From Rutstroemia sp. NJR-2017a BVV2 (Eukaryota; Ascomycota; Leotiomycetes; Helotiales; Rutstroemiaceae), in contig NJPS01000011.1 in the NCBI GenBank assembly GCA_002946415.1, positions 1-64,000 on the forward strand: a stretch of DNA of 64,000 bases, read 5' to 3'. Every line of letters starts with the position of its first letter. Positions within the stretch are counted from its first letter, which is position 1. Position numbers and translations under genes: made by a program. Below, in pieces: positions 10,192-22,646 of this stretch. The notes beneath the pieces were generated by a model. The model ran no database searches and had not been told where the DNA came from. It worked only from the letters and a program-made list of their open reading frames with translations.

Positions 10192-10683
10192 CACCTTCAG
10201 GTGTGCTTCTTCACGCCCTCTGCCAGATAGAGTCGTAAAAGCGCCAAAAATCGAAAAGTAAATGAAATATCTATGCAAGACACCTAAGTATGCACCGTTG
10301 CAGTATTGCGTAATCCTATATTGGGTACATTTGGCTAAAAGGCTGCAGTGTCGTATCCTAAACCAGTGGATTAATCTAAGACTAGATTAAAAGCGCAATT
10401 GATGGTACGATTAGAGCATTCATTGTTGCAACAACTCCCCCGAGAATGTGCTGCTCGTGATAGGAAGTCTGGGCTGCTGCTGCTATTCATACAGCCACTC
10501 TCTTTCCGTGAATCTCGTTCCGTGAAGCTGCATTAGGTGGAAGCTGGCGTAGTGAGGCTTGCCCGGCTGATGAAATAAAATTTTGGGATTCTAGATCTAC
10601 TAAATAGCTATATTTAGCAAACTTATAATAACCCGCCCCAGTATATATAATTTTTTTATTTCAATTTCAAGTTGATATCAATT
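10192..10683. other. No supported gene
   Basis: This is intergenic sequence between the LPMO promoter and the 3' end of the dehydrogenase. It includes an AT-rich stretch near 10590-10680 that probably carries the dehydrogenase 3' end signals. Confidence 0.35.
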
Positions 10684-11749
10684 CTACCAGGCTGTATGAC
10701 CTCCGTCTATTATAAAGGAAGTACCAGTCATGAAAGTACTAGCATCGCTCAGTATGTAAAGTGCCGCGCCCCTGAACTCTTCTGGCGAAGAGAGTCGCCC
10801 AAGCATATTCTCCTTTTCCCACATCTCTTTCAGCCAAGGTTCCTTCTCGAAGTTCTCCCTTACCATAGGGGTAACAATATGGCCCGGACACAACGAATTA
10901 ACCCGAATTCCTCCTGATCCATCTTCCCGGACCTTTCCCCATTCCATTGCCAAGTTCCTTCCGAGTTGGATTACAGCAGCCTTTGAAGAATTATACACCG
11001 GCGAAACAAGTCCCTTGTTAGCAATGAGCCCGCTCATGCTAGCCACCAGTAAAATTGAACCTCTTGTTTTGTATTTCATCATTTCTCGCGCAACCGTGGT
11101 TGCTGTCATAAACACTCCTGTGTAGTTGATATCTAGCATTTTCTGGATATCCTCAACGGAGTAATCAAGAGCTGCCTGGACCTGCTGAATCCCTGCAGCA
11201 GCAATGAGTCCATCTAGTCTAGACTTATCGGCGGCAATCCTCGAGATCGTACTTTCCATGGCTTTGGCATCACGCACATCAATGCGATCATAATGCAGCG
11301 AGCCGTCGAAGCCCTGGGAAGCCCGAGACTGGACGCGCAGAAATTCATCATCAGGTTCTTCGAGCCTGTCGAGACACCATACTGTACAACATGGTTAACA
11401 TACGAGATCGAGGGCAATTGGGAGTAATTGGGCCACCTTTGCCACCAGCCTCCATAAGCGCTTCAGCCATAGACAGGCCCAAACCTCTTCCACCACCTGT
11501 TACCACGAAAACTCTCCCTCGAAGATCAAATTCTTTAAGTGGGGGAAATACGTTTTGGGCTTCATGTAGCGGCGCCTTGAAGGATGCTTCATGTGTCATC
11601 GCGCGCCTACTCCATGTTGGTATCATTGTTGATGTGGCCGGCGCATGATGACTGATTCTACCTGCAAATGAGCTGCTGGCTAGGCTTCGTAGTAATGTAG
11701 CACTCTGCATAGAACGGAGGGCATATTGGCGGAGGTGTTGAGGTGACAT
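10684..11749 (-). CDS. Short-chain dehydrogenase/reductase, sorbose-reductase-like, 336 aa
   Basis: Exons 11749-11437 and 11381-10684 are joined across a 55-nt intron (GTGGCC..TACAG). Residues 1-75 form an Arg/Ser/His-rich, acid-poor leader that looks mitochondrial. The classical SDR fold follows: cofactor motif TGGGRGLG, the acidic strand end after beta-2 (WCLDR), AAAGIQ, the catalytic Ser in VASMSGL, YNSSK as the YxxxK motif, and SLCPGHIVTPM. The C-terminus ILSDASTFMTGTSFIIDGGHTAW is typical of polyol/sugar reductases such as L-sorbose reductase and arabinitol dehydrogenase. The substrate is unknown. The leader suggests an organellar location. Confidence 0.85.
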
Positions 11750-12881
11750 AGTAATAGTGGTAATAATGTTATCGCAAGAACATGCTTTCAGTTAATTCCC
11801 CGAAGCATGGCTCCAAGTGGTTCATATATCAAGAAATCTGGAGGTATCACCGGTCAACAAGTTGTGCCTGGAGTTCTGTGTCCCATTTTTGTCACGGTGG
11901 ATGACGTTTGCCACAAGGATCCTTCGCATATGACGTACCATGGCCCGGTCGCTGCTGTGAACACGGGCTGTTCAGGAACAGGAGCGATAAAGATTTTGAA
12001 TACATAACCTTCGTGACGAAATTGGTCCGTCCGAGAAGGTGGTGTTTGAGTAGCAAACAATTAAAGATTTTCATACAGCGAATTGGAAACAGGAAGCTAT
12101 TCCGAAATGCTCCATTGAATTTGGGTGGGGTCGCCCTATGCTTCTGGCCAAACACATTATCGGCAAGGGGAATGAATGTTAGTTGAAGTTTTAACCAAAG
12201 CAACTTTAATCCGATTTTCCTTTCGTGTTTCAGTTCAGTATACAAATTTCAAGGATTCCAATTGGGGTGAGAAATAAACCATCCTTAGATAGCGCGACAT
12301 ATTCCAAGGCGATGAATCGATCCGTCGATCTCACTAGGTCATGAATTGGAACCCTGCGGGACATAGCAAATCCAGGGGCACATAAAACCAGATACATTAT
12401 GACGTTCCAAGTCTTTCCCCCGCATATCAGGACCCGCAATTACCTCCCAAATCTGCAATCCGGCGAGCCGGTCGTTGGTAGGGTCGGCGATCCATGGAGA
12501 ATCCTCTGCACTATCATAGGGCTATACAGCAAACTTGTTGCAAACAGGGCTCATGCTTCAGACTACCGGGAAAGTTGGATAACCAACGAACCTGACTCGT
12601 TCCCAGAAAGATAACCTTGCCTTGCCATGGGAGAAGTCAGAAGATACAACGTAATGCCAAGCCACGTAAAGCAGACACTACCGTTGCTTATGTTGGTTGC
12701 ATACAGCATACCTGCTGGCCATCTTATCAATCGGCAAAGGCACAGTATTGGCCCAAAGTCATTGGTGACGAGTAAATGATATACAAAGGTGGCCTCGTTC
12801 GTCATACCATGTAACGGAACATATGGGCTAAATGAGTGCAGCTTATCGTATCTATAAAACCGAGATCGAAGATGAGAATAC
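11750..12881. other. No supported gene
   Basis: Open frames on both strands here are short, mutually overlapping and lack recognisable motifs. The stretch holds the promoter of the dehydrogenase and the 3' flank of the amylase gene. Confidence 0.35.
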
Positions 12882-14578
12882 CTAGAATATAGAATAGGCT
12901 GATGGTATCGACGCGGGGGGTGGTCGTAGGATCTGCCCGCTCTGCTCTTGATTTGAGGCAAAGTCACCGTCGTCGAGAACAATGTCTTGAGCGTCTACTG
13001 CATCACCGCATGGCCAGAAATTCCTCTCTGTTTCGTGGGAAGATGATTTGGAGCTCGACATAAAGTTAAACAGGGAGAATAATCTCGGTATGAAGCTCTG
13101 TAGCGGAGGGGCAATGTTTGAGCAAATCAGAGTTGCGAGCTTGTGAGGGAGAAAGACGCGTGGCTGCCCAGCTGTGATGGTGATTTTGGCTGATCTTCCA
13201 ACCAGGACACTCTGTCCCGTGAGGACATCCACCAAGACTGTACCACGGGCAAATTTCGTCTGTCCAGATATCGACCTAGGCTTTGAATGGCTACCTTGAT
13301 TAGACAGTACTAAAAGTACAGGGCCTTTCTGGATTATCACAACATTATAATCGACGTCTAGAACCATGGCTAGGTGCGACCCAAAACCAGCATCCCAGCT
13401 TACTCGACGTACGTGGTTCAAGAGAGCGATATACTCGTACAACGGAGTAGTAGTATATCTTGACATCCACATCAGCTCTCGCGAACCCGGGTCACCGTCA
13501 CCAGAAAAGGATTGTTCCTGTCCATAATAAATAATCGGCACCCCATCCGTTAGCAGAGTCCACGCCATGGCATTTTTGACCACGGCAATATCAGAGCTCG
13601 TATCATGAGTGAAGCGTGGCATGTCATGATTTTCCATGAATGTAGCAAGTTGCTGCACATCCCGAAATTTCGATCGATAGCCAGGAGTGAGTAGATTGGC
13701 GAGTTCAAACATATTTCCCTTTCCATCACTGAATGCCCTTTTTAAAGGGTAGTAAGTTCCATAATCCAGAAGCCCACCAATATATGGTTGGTAGGAACTC
13801 AAGAAGTCAGGATCACCTGATAACACTTCGCCCATGCACCAAACTCCGGCGGAGCGGACGAAGCCTGGCCAGAAGCTTTTTCTAACATGCTTGACGGTGT
13901 CGACTCTCAGACCATCGATCTTGAATCTCTTTACGACTGCCGATATCCAAGCCTGCAGTGTCCGGACGACCGTGGAGTTTTCGGTATCAAGATCAGGCAG
14001 TGGTACGTGACCGTCCCCTAACCAACCTTCTTCGCAGTCCCTTTCATCATCGTAGTTCTTGACGAAAGATTGTGGGTGATAGTAGACGGGATCATTAAAT
14101 GGGATGTATCGAGAGTAGTCCACGTCGGGTGGGGAGCCCATGTGGTTAACGACCACATCTATCATCAAGAACATGCCACGAGCATGTAATGCATCAGATA
14201 GAGCAAGCAGGTCTTCTGAGGTTCCGAAGTGAGGGTTCACAGAGTAGAAATCCTCTGGCCAATACCCGTGATAACCGACCCCATATTCGGTCAGTTCCTC
14301 GATATTTTTGGTAATCTGGAGTCAAACGTTAACGACCCGCTGGTAAGAATTCTGATGATAGAACTTACCGGCGAGATCCATATTGCATCAAATCCCATCC
14401 CTTGGATGTAATCGAGCCTGGAAATAATTCCTCTCCATGTCCCGCCGCAATATCGTCGGGAGTGGTGATCATTGGTGTTAATTGTTTCCTTGTCATCGTC
14501 ACCCTCACTATCTACAGCGAATCGATCAGTGAGTACCTGATATATTGACCGTCTTTTCCATGCTGCTGTATTGGACAT
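12882..14578 (-). CDS. GH13 alpha-amylase without visible signal peptide, 547 aa
   Basis: Exons 14578-14369 and 14315-12882 (53-nt intron) join in frame. The catalytic core is complete: RSIYQVLTDRFAV, RRYCGGTWRGIISRLDYIQGMG, DVVVNHMG (region I), GLRVDTVKH with nucleophile Asp209, MGEV with acid/base Glu233, and MENHD with Asp301. This spacing matches fungal TAKA-type amylases (206/230/297). The protein begins MSNTAAWKRRSIYQ with no hydrophobic leader, and no exon encoding one was found upstream. After the C-terminal beta domain a roughly 70-residue Ser-rich tail follows. Fungal amylases of this fold are usually secreted, so this one may be intracellular (starch- or glycogen-like substrate, or wall alpha-glucan primer processing). 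A missed distant first exon is the alternative. Confidence 0.85.
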
Positions 14579-16031
14579 TTTCAAACGCTGAAGTATGAGT
14601 TCAAGGTGCTGCCGCAGTTTTGTAGCTGGTCGGCACGGAGGTATCGGTAGCGTCGTCGATCACAACCAAAGTCTAATGGTTCCTGAGACAACGAGATGGT
14701 AGTAGCACCAACACGAGCTCATTCATAAATCGGGAGATTTTGTAGCTCAGCCATCCTTCACCGACTAGGAAATCTTTCCGAATGAAACGCTGACAGGCTA
14801 CGCCGCCTTCTCCCCAGTATAATGCTACTCCCCACCAAGGGCGATAATTTCTGGATCAATTTATGTCCAGGCACGCCAGGTTAGTCGGTCTTTGAGCACC
14901 TTTGGCTCTTGGAATGTCCACTTCAACGCTTGATATTCGGGTTCTTGCGACTGATATTGGGACTGGAAATCCAGATACCTATCTGGTATTGTTGTTTAAA
15001 GAAGAGCCATTACTGTCTAGGTTCGATATTGACATTGATCAAGGAGTCAGTGGTCCCGTCGATGCTCCGGATCTGAAAAGCCTTCATGCAGTACCAATTC
15101 AATTCGCTGTGGATCTGATTTGAATATATATCCTTAAGAAAAAGGAGTCGTGTATATGTAATCTTGCTTCCATCCCGAACTCCTGGTCGCTCATTTTTCT
15201 TCGGGCGTTTATTTCGCGACAGGCCGGGAGTTATCCATGACTTCTAATTTCTGGCGACCGAAAACGGTTCGAGATGGGTGTCCAAACCGTGGTTCGGGTT
15301 CATGTACGCTCTTGGCAATAGGGTAATTGTCGAGTCTTTGAAGGGAATAGGACCGGCTCTACCAGTACCCAAATTGCAGAATTATGATTGGTAGACTAAT
15401 TAAAAGGTTCTCATTGTAGGATATGCAGTGCGTGATGTGATATCAATATCTATCCTTCTTGCCCACTTCAACAATAAGGCACCTCAAAATGTTAACTCTA
15501 TGTCTAACGCCTATTTAGCTATGAGAACCACACAATTCACGTTGAGGGGTCGGTCTTGGCTGGAGGGGCTCTTTGTAGTGCTCCCTATTATGAGGCGATC
15601 GCTGTTTTGGGCGTTCACAGGAGATAAGTTTGTCACGTTGTATCTCACTCGCTGAGTGCATGGCGTGATGCAACGAGTCAAACTTACGGAGATGTCGTTT
15701 CAGGTAGCATTGGCCCTAGTATGTTCTCCCTCTGCTAGAACTTCCAAGGGCGTCGAGGTGATTACTCAGTAATAGGCTTGCTTGAAGAGATGACCAGAAT
15801 CGAACTTAGACGTCGAAGTTGTACTTCACGCAGTGCAGGTTACCATAGAAATAAGAATAATGCATTGGTATTACATTGTAGATAGGACAACTCGGGAGAT
15901 ATTATTTGACCCCCGAATAGGCGATAATTCAACATTCTAAACAGATTCGAAGAATCGAATAACCATTTTCTATCAGAACGATGAGAAGATTCTCCAAACA
16001 GCACCACGTGGTTGACCAAGTTAATGCCTCA
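14579..16031. other. No supported gene
   Basis: About 1.45 kb without a convincing gene. Short plus-strand frames (14902-15123 and 15428-15655) have no recognisable motifs or splice continuation. It includes the amylase promoter and the 3' flank of the A49 gene. Confidence 0.35.
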
Positions 16032-17514
16032 TCACCTTCTTTTGCCAGCCATGGGTACCTTGGGGAACTCCAACGGCAACTTCAATTTTGCCATCCTCCT
16101 CTGTGAAGCCGCAGCTTTATCCAGGCCCAAGTCCTTGACTCTCTGTACAGTTAGCTCTGTGACTCTTGCCCCAATTTCCTTGAAGTACTGGCTCATTTCC
16201 TTCATCCCCAGCTTCAAATCCAACTGTAGATCATATAAATCCACTTCATAGTTATCTATCAGACAAGCCAATGCACAGATGTGCGTAATCAGGAGATCGG
16301 TCTTGAATCTACTCATGACTGCCGCATCAGAGAATTTGCGTCGGATGTCCGCAACGACAGGCTCTGGTACGTTCCCGAGTTTTGTTCTCAATTCATCGGC
16401 TTTGGGTAGTTGCTTTCCTCCTCTTATAGGTTTGCATGCCATGTGGAGGTCCAGCAAAAGGAGAAGATACCGCAAGATCTTGAGCTTCTCCACGCCAACT
16501 GTTGCCGCATTGACAATCCTACTCGAGACATATTTGGAGTTGGTTGAAATGTTCTTCTTTTCTTTTACAGACTTCTGCCATTCCAGAACTGGTATCGACT
16601 TGAAGATCTCACTTCCAATGAGATCATCGACTGTGTAGACATCTTTAAGTTCTGTTGCCTCAACATTGGCCTTGGGTCGTGGTTTGGCCGCGTCCGCTTG
16701 CTGTTCTAAAGCCTCTCTCGTCGCCATGCCTGCGTTGGCTTCTGCCATAGAAGCCACAACAGCGGCCTGCGCTGCATCAAGTTTGGCTGGTTTTGCACCA
16801 TCCGCAAGTAATCTAGAACCTCGGTTGACTGAAATCGCGTTTTCCGTAACGGATGCGATGGCCTTCTTTGCTTTCTTGGTACCGAATGTCTCTCCGAGAT
16901 CATTTCGAAGGTCCCGAACGCTCTGAAAAATTCTTGTAAGTATCTTCCATGCAAATTTTGGAGTATGGGCCTACCTGTTTCGCCGCGACCTCCTCTGTAG
17001 CCGCTTGATGTGCTCTTACACTTCCACGAACAACCATTCTCCGCGACTCCATGACGTCCAACTGCCCCGTAATAGGATTGTATACACCAATGTAATGCTT
17101 CAATAACGCATCTGAACCTCCAGCTTCTTCTTCGCGCGCAGTGTAGTCAAGTTTAGGGTGTTCAGAGGAATGTAGAAGGACTTCGTTCGTAGCAATTGCT
17201 CCGCTGCGCCCAGCTCTCTGGGGGGCATTCTTGCGAGGTTTGGTATAACATTTAAGGGCGATTGATGCTGGCACAGCTAGACCTGGGGTTGAGGCTATGA
17301 AAGATCAGTTTCAAGTGCACTATTTCTACGACACCAGTTAAGAAATAAGTCTTTGCGAAAGCAAATACATACCAATGACTGGTGCCCAAGCATCACTTTC
17401 CTGGAGAGAAATCTTAATGTTTCTATCCTCTTCAATTGCAACTTTCTTGCTCGACCTCGAAGAGCCATCTGCGTCTCTCTTGCGCTTCTTATTCTTATCC
17501 GTCTTTTCTCCCAT
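16032..17514 (-). CDS. RPA49: RNA polymerase I subunit RPA49 (A49), 450 aa
   Basis: Exons 17514-17373, 17294-16975 and 16922-16032 join in frame. The N-terminus is basic and lysine-rich (MGEKTDKNKKRKRD), as in nuclear proteins. The dimerisation half contains HYIGVYNPITGQLDVMESRRMVVRGSVR, the hallmark of A49. A linker rich in Ala/Lys precedes the C-terminal tandem winged-helix part (VYTVDDLIGSEIF, SRIVNAATVGVEKLKILRYLLLLLDLH). The protein acts with A34.5 in the TFIIF-like module of RNA polymerase I during rRNA transcription in the nucleolus. This is a housekeeping gene of normal length. Confidence 0.9.
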
Positions 17515-18491
17515 GTTCTCTAGGTAGGAATCGTAACTATAACAACAAATCGAAGATTAGATGCTTGACGAGTCGGCGATATTGTGCTGTGCAGCAAATA
17601 AATTTTTGAAAGGGTCGGTCATAAGAATCATTTTTCTCCGACTTTGCCAAGACCGAGGACGCACCCTCGCACGTACCGCACGCAAGCTAGGAAATTGGAA
17701 AACGATCAACAAAATGTCTCTGACGCACAAGACGAAATGCTTTGGTCAATCGTAGTTCTGAAGGCTCCGAGGAAAGGTAAATAGTACATGCGATACTCTC
17801 TCGGGTCTCAATCAACAAAAGCACAAAACTTCCTGGCTCAGAATGAGGTCTCTAACCTCTAACCCCAAACCTCACAGCTCCAACCCCAAGCTTCCTTCGA
17901 CCCCGCACCCACAATGCAGACAACAATGTCAATCAGTCGCATGATCAACGCCAACAACGTAAAAATCTCTGTCCAGGTTGCTGAGAGCAATAGCAAGTCC
18001 TTCAATTGGCATTTAGTCATACTCATCAATCGCTGTTACGGTTTGTAGTTGGGTTTAATGGAGGGGTATCACAAGCCACAGGAACAATCACAATCACACT
18101 CATACGCAAGACCTTTGAAGTAGAACTTCCTTTTTTCATTTCCTGGCAGTTTAAGTCGTATCGGTATTTAGCGTCCAAGGCAGCTTCCTTCCCATAGCTT
18201 CATAGTTCATAAACTCTCAATAGACAAATCGACTAGAGCAATTGACCGATCCTCCTTCCTCCCAATCCATCCCACCACATGTCGAAGAATCCGCGTCACC
18301 ATAACCATTCTTTCCTTGAACACCCAGAAACCATTGTCAAGAGTACGAGTCTGTGACTGGTTGGTAGATACGGAATGCTGAAAAAGGTGTAAGACGTTTG
18401 GTGCGAGAGATGGCGTAAACTCGAGATCAAGTTGTCATGGCGTTATGATTCGAGAGGGAAGAGTGACCGAGATCGAGTTGTTGTGAGTTGT
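17515..18491. other. No supported gene
   Basis: About 1 kb between the A49 start and the eL41 3' end, both on the minus strand. It should contain the A49 promoter and the eL41 3' UTR. No motif-bearing frame is seen. Confidence 0.35.
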
Positions 18492-18687
18492 TTACTTGCT
18501 GTAATTGAAGTTAGCCAAGCTACTCAAACAAAGAGCGAGCGCAATGACGGAAGACCGCAGAACCACGAATCTTCCACGACATCGCTCGGAGGGAATGCAG
18601 GATTTTGTCGACTTACGATCTGGCACGAGTCTTGCGGCGCTTACGCTTGAGTCTACGAACTCTCTTCTTGCGCCACTTGTTACGCAT
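18492..18687 (-). CDS. RPL41: 60S ribosomal protein eL41, 25 aa, two exons
   Basis: Exon 18687-18617 encodes MRNKWRKKRVRRLKRKRRKT followed by RARS with a split last Ser codon. A 118-nt intron (GTAAGT; branch-like CTAAC; TTACAG) leads to a 7-nt coding exon, 18498-18492, that completes Ser and adds Lys and TAA. The product is one of the smallest known proteins, an Arg/Lys-only helix at the ribosomal intersubunit bridge. It is too short for ordinary gene finders. Residue 3 is Asn where the commonly known sequence has Ala, and residue 20 is Thr. Confidence 0.93.
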
Positions 18688-19857
18688 TTTGTTGGTTGTG
18701 TTGTGGTTGTGAGAAGTTGGTTGTTTCTGAAAGAGAATGGAAGAACGCACACTTGATAAATGGTGGGCTTGCTCGCTTAGACGGCTTAGGGCACAATCAC
18801 GTGGTCTCTAACCTCACACTGCGAACTTGTATCCAAGCGCTGAGCTTCGGTCAACTTCATTATCCATTTGTATTTCGTAGAAGACCGGTGCTACAAGTAC
18901 GAAGTGCTCACGCCTCAGCGTGTTGAGTAGCTCAGGTAGCCCAAGTAGCTCTCCCTTTGCTTTTCTTGCCTTTGCACTGGCCTGCAGTATCAGAACAATA
19001 CACATAATTCACAAGCATTATTTACTCGTCCCGCGGCATCCTGTGGTCCCTTGGTTGTCCATATTATATCTGTATATAAGTTCACAGCGTTCTGGCTGTG
19101 ACGCCTACTGTAGCTGCTTCGTGGCTTGGGCACGATCGCCCGTCACGTCTGGACCGTATATCCTTCTAGCTGTCATCTGTCCCCGAAGTCGCAGACGTCG
19201 ATTTTCAGAGACTGGCTTGCTCCATGATGGCTGCCTTGGCTGCCTTGTTATTATATTCCCTCCTCATCCGCCTCGTAAACCGCAAGCTGTCTGGGAAAGG
19301 GTATGCCTGGAGTAGGCACTGTGCCATAACTTCTCCTAGTCCAATCGCGGTGTGTTGGCACTTCCTTGAAGGTGTCAACGATGCCCATATTCACGCTTCC
19401 ATTACAGATATAGCTCTTAGCAATGTAGGCGAATGTTTGAAGCTACTCCAATGACTTTCTCGCCAGTCTATTGGTCCAATTGGGAAGGTTGTGGTAGTAC
19501 GAAATGCATATCGCCCCGTTTCGTACTTTTACCGTCCTCATTTTCACAACCACTGCAATGGACAGAAGGAAAGAAGTACGCACCATCCCAATTCGGAATT
19601 CGAGACAGACTAGATATTGTCGTGATGAGATTTAGTAAGCTACCTGAGTAGAAACAACGAAAAGAGTAGAAACACGAAAATGATTAGTCACAACCTCTGA
19701 TATACCAGAAAAGTGAAGGTGAAGGTGAAACTGAGGCTCACTTTTCACTTGTTCCATTGTTACATTCTTGGAAGCCAGCGAAGCTTTCTTGAAATATTTT
19801 TCATCTTCCTCCCTTCGGTGCCGTCCCAGTTCTTAAAAGAGCTTGACCTTTGAGGCC
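18688..19857. other. Divergent intergenic region
   Basis: About 1.2 kb between eL41 (minus) and the FHA kinase (plus), expected to hold both promoters. The eL41 side near 18690-18760 is T/G-rich on the plus strand, meaning the minus strand carries CA-rich 5' UTR sequence. No gene is seen. Confidence 0.4.
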
Positions 19858-22025
19858 ATGCCGGACTTACCAAGCTCGAACTCTACAACTGACGGCTCAG
19901 GTCACCACGGGTCTGTATCTGTTCGTGTATCAAACAGTTGTGCACAAGGTGACTGGGATGACTCTGGTGACTTCCTAGCAACTCTCACCCATGAAAACAA
20001 TACTACTGGAGAAGAAATAGGTAGACTTCACGCCACCTTCGATGATCGAGTCAATCAACCTAACATTCACTCGCAGTTATTCCAATCTATGCGGAACACC
20101 CGCTTCACATAGGTAGAGAACCAGAATGGTCGGTTGTTATGCTAATAAAATCGCATCGAAACAAGTGAAATCCATCTAACGTTCACCAGCGACCTTTCAA
20201 TTAAGAGCATACTGGTCTCCAAGCGACAGTTTCGCATCTACTCAATCATCTACGAAACAGACCATCTAGAAGAATACCCTCCACTGATTTATTGCGAAGA
20301 CCTCGAATCAAGAAATGGCACCTATGTCAATGGGCTTTTGATTGGCATATGCGATCAGGAGCGGTTGGGCCATCTCCTCATCGATGGCGATGTAATTGAG
20401 ATTCGCCCTCACTGGAAGTTTCGCTTCCGCCAGCCCAGATCTTCCAGGCCACCTCGGAATCCTTTGGCTGAGAATGAAATTGAGGCACCAATCCTTTTTT
20501 ACTCCATCCATGACTGAACTGACGAGGGTGCAGTATTTCCAAGATCAATTCACAATATCCAGTCGAATCCTGGGTGGTGGTATTGGTGGCGATGTCTTCC
20601 TAGCCCACGAGACTGGTACCTCGAAACAGTTAGCTTGCAAGGTCGTCAAGTCGAGAGTCCGCTTTGAGCGACACTCAAGTTCGAGTCAAGGATCCACGCA
20701 GACGACTGAAAATCATGTCATCGACGACGAGAGAAAGAAGCAACTGCGGGAAGTTGAAGTTCTCTCCAAGCTCAATCATGTAGGCAACATCTTTCTGGCA
20801 CACGCCACTTGCTAACGGCACGCAGCCAAACATCATCAGAATCCAGAAAGCATATATCTCTCATGATGGATTGTATGTCCACTAAACCTTCTCGTTTCCC
20901 ACTAACAGCCCCCAGATACATGTTCACCGAGTTAGCTGCTGCAGGAGACCTATACACATACCTTGAATCTCACAAGAACAAGCTGGAAGATGTTCACGCC
21001 CGATTAATCACCAGACAGATAGCATTAGCCCTGAACTATCTTCACTCAAACGGAATAGCACATCGAGACATTAAATTGGAGAACGTCCTGCTTTCGAACA
21101 CAGATATCGGATCGCGCGTCATTTTGACCGACTTCGGTCTTGCAAATTACGTGGATCAAAGAACAGGCAGGATGTTTTCCACCGTTGGCACAGAAGGATA
21201 TGCTGCACCGTAAGTTTACTATGCCCTGCCCGCGATCTATGCTGATCTGCGAGCAGTGAAATTACAGGTGTCGGATATAGTCGAGGCTACACATTGGCTG
21301 CAGATATGTGGTCTTTTGGCATGTTGACATGGACGTTGCTTACGGGAGAAACAACAATGCCTCGAGGTACTCTGTCTCAACTAGAGGCGATCCAAGTTGC
21401 AAGGGCGTTTCTGTCTGCCGATGAAGAACTAGCAGCACAGAAATGGGCTCACCTGTCTTCAAGAGTCCGGGACTTTCTCCGCCGTCTCCTCGCTACTGAA
21501 CCAGAGCATCGTATGTCCGCTGCCCAGGCTGTGATCCATCCATGGTACAAAAAGCCTCCAAGAGAAGCAAAGGAAATGGAAGACGCCTACGAGCGAGTGA
21601 CAAGGTTCTGGAAGCCACGAGAAGCGAAGGACATCCTTGAACATATTCCAGCCCATGATACAGAGTGTATGGAACCCGCGGGTACCAAAAGTCGGAAGAG
21701 ATTCCCTGACGCTTCTTCGTCACCCTACTTCAGCTTAAATCGTCATCTGATAACCCGGCCCCCTTCCAAGCGTTTGAGAGTCCTCGAAGAACTCAATAGA
21801 TCTGGCTTACATTTCCTCAGTCCGGAAAGTCACCAGCACGAGTCCGGGTCAAAACATGACGCCCAACGACCAAAGCTCGTGCGTATACGGTCTACTCTTG
21901 GTAAAGATATGTTCAGAAAATCAATTGAATCGAAGTCAGAATCACTTGCATGCTCAGATGGTGGGGATAAGGCGAGCGCGTCAAACTTGAACGTGCACAG
22001 TCTGTCAATGAGGACCCTGGTGTGA
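19858..22025 (+). CDS. FHA-domain Ser/Thr protein kinase, Chk2/Mek1 type, 621 aa
   Basis: Exons 19858-20020, 20077-20128, 20190-20484, 20534-20779, 20826-20872, 20916-21209 and 21257-22025. Small exon 2 is supported because joining exons 1-3 gives the FHA start PLHIGREPEC-DLSIKS. The FHA domain (about residues 63-165) has SRNGTYVNG and ends LLIDGDVIEI. It binds phosphothreonine. The kinase domain (about 172-460) has GGGIGGDVF, ACKVVK (ATP Lys), HRDIKLEN (catalytic Asp about 319), DFGLANY and GTEGYAAPE. A disordered basic tail follows. FHA-then-kinase order is that of Chk2/Rad53/Mek1 kinases of DNA-damage or meiotic recombination checkpoints. The length and single FHA favour a Mek1- or Cds1-like kinase, not further resolved. 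The junction at 20484/20534 requires a GC-AG intron, since no GT donor gives the right frame. Confidence 0.85.
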
Positions 22026-22646
22026 GGAGATGCTAATCTCGAGGATCAACTAATCCATGATTCTGCTTAGGAGAAGTTGCCAATGTACTGTCCTGCCAAG
22101 TTCTTCAAGAATCGTGTCGATAAAGTAAAGGAACAGAAAAGCATAGACATCTAAGGAAAGGTACGTTGTGGAGTATCATGGCTCTGAGCTTCTCAGGTAT
22201 ACGGTCTCATTACGGACTACCGTGGCTCCAATGCTCATACTCTTGTGAACTACCTAGCAATTAAAAGGTCGTAGCTACTTAGCAAATGACTAAATGAATT
22301 CCTAATTCTGTCCTGTTGTTACCTACTCAATGGTTCATTGGGCACCTCAGTCGCCCAGAGACCAACTTGATAAGCTACACTGTATTCTGACAATTGATTG
22401 CAAAATCTAGGATATGACGCCCTCGATTTGCATATCAAAATTAACAATGAAGTCCAAGGGAAGACTTGCGTTCGTCACAGTAAGATCTTACTGCGGGTCC
22501 GCACCATTTTCCTACGTCATACTTGTAGTTTTAAGTACCAGCCGCCCATCACCCAAATCACAAATCAAACGTATCTTCGATTCTCTGGGCCTACGGAAGT
22601 ACGTTTGGAACATATTGTTCATGTTTAACAGAAAGACCAGCGCAAG
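22026..22646. other. No supported gene
   Basis: This is the kinase 3' flank and the promoter of the mitochondrial carrier. No motif-bearing frame is seen. Confidence 0.35.

Noticed and set aside
12563..12982. 139-codon minus-strand frame overlapping the amylase 3' end
   Set aside because: No motif, and it overlaps the amylase coding end in another frame; likely chance.
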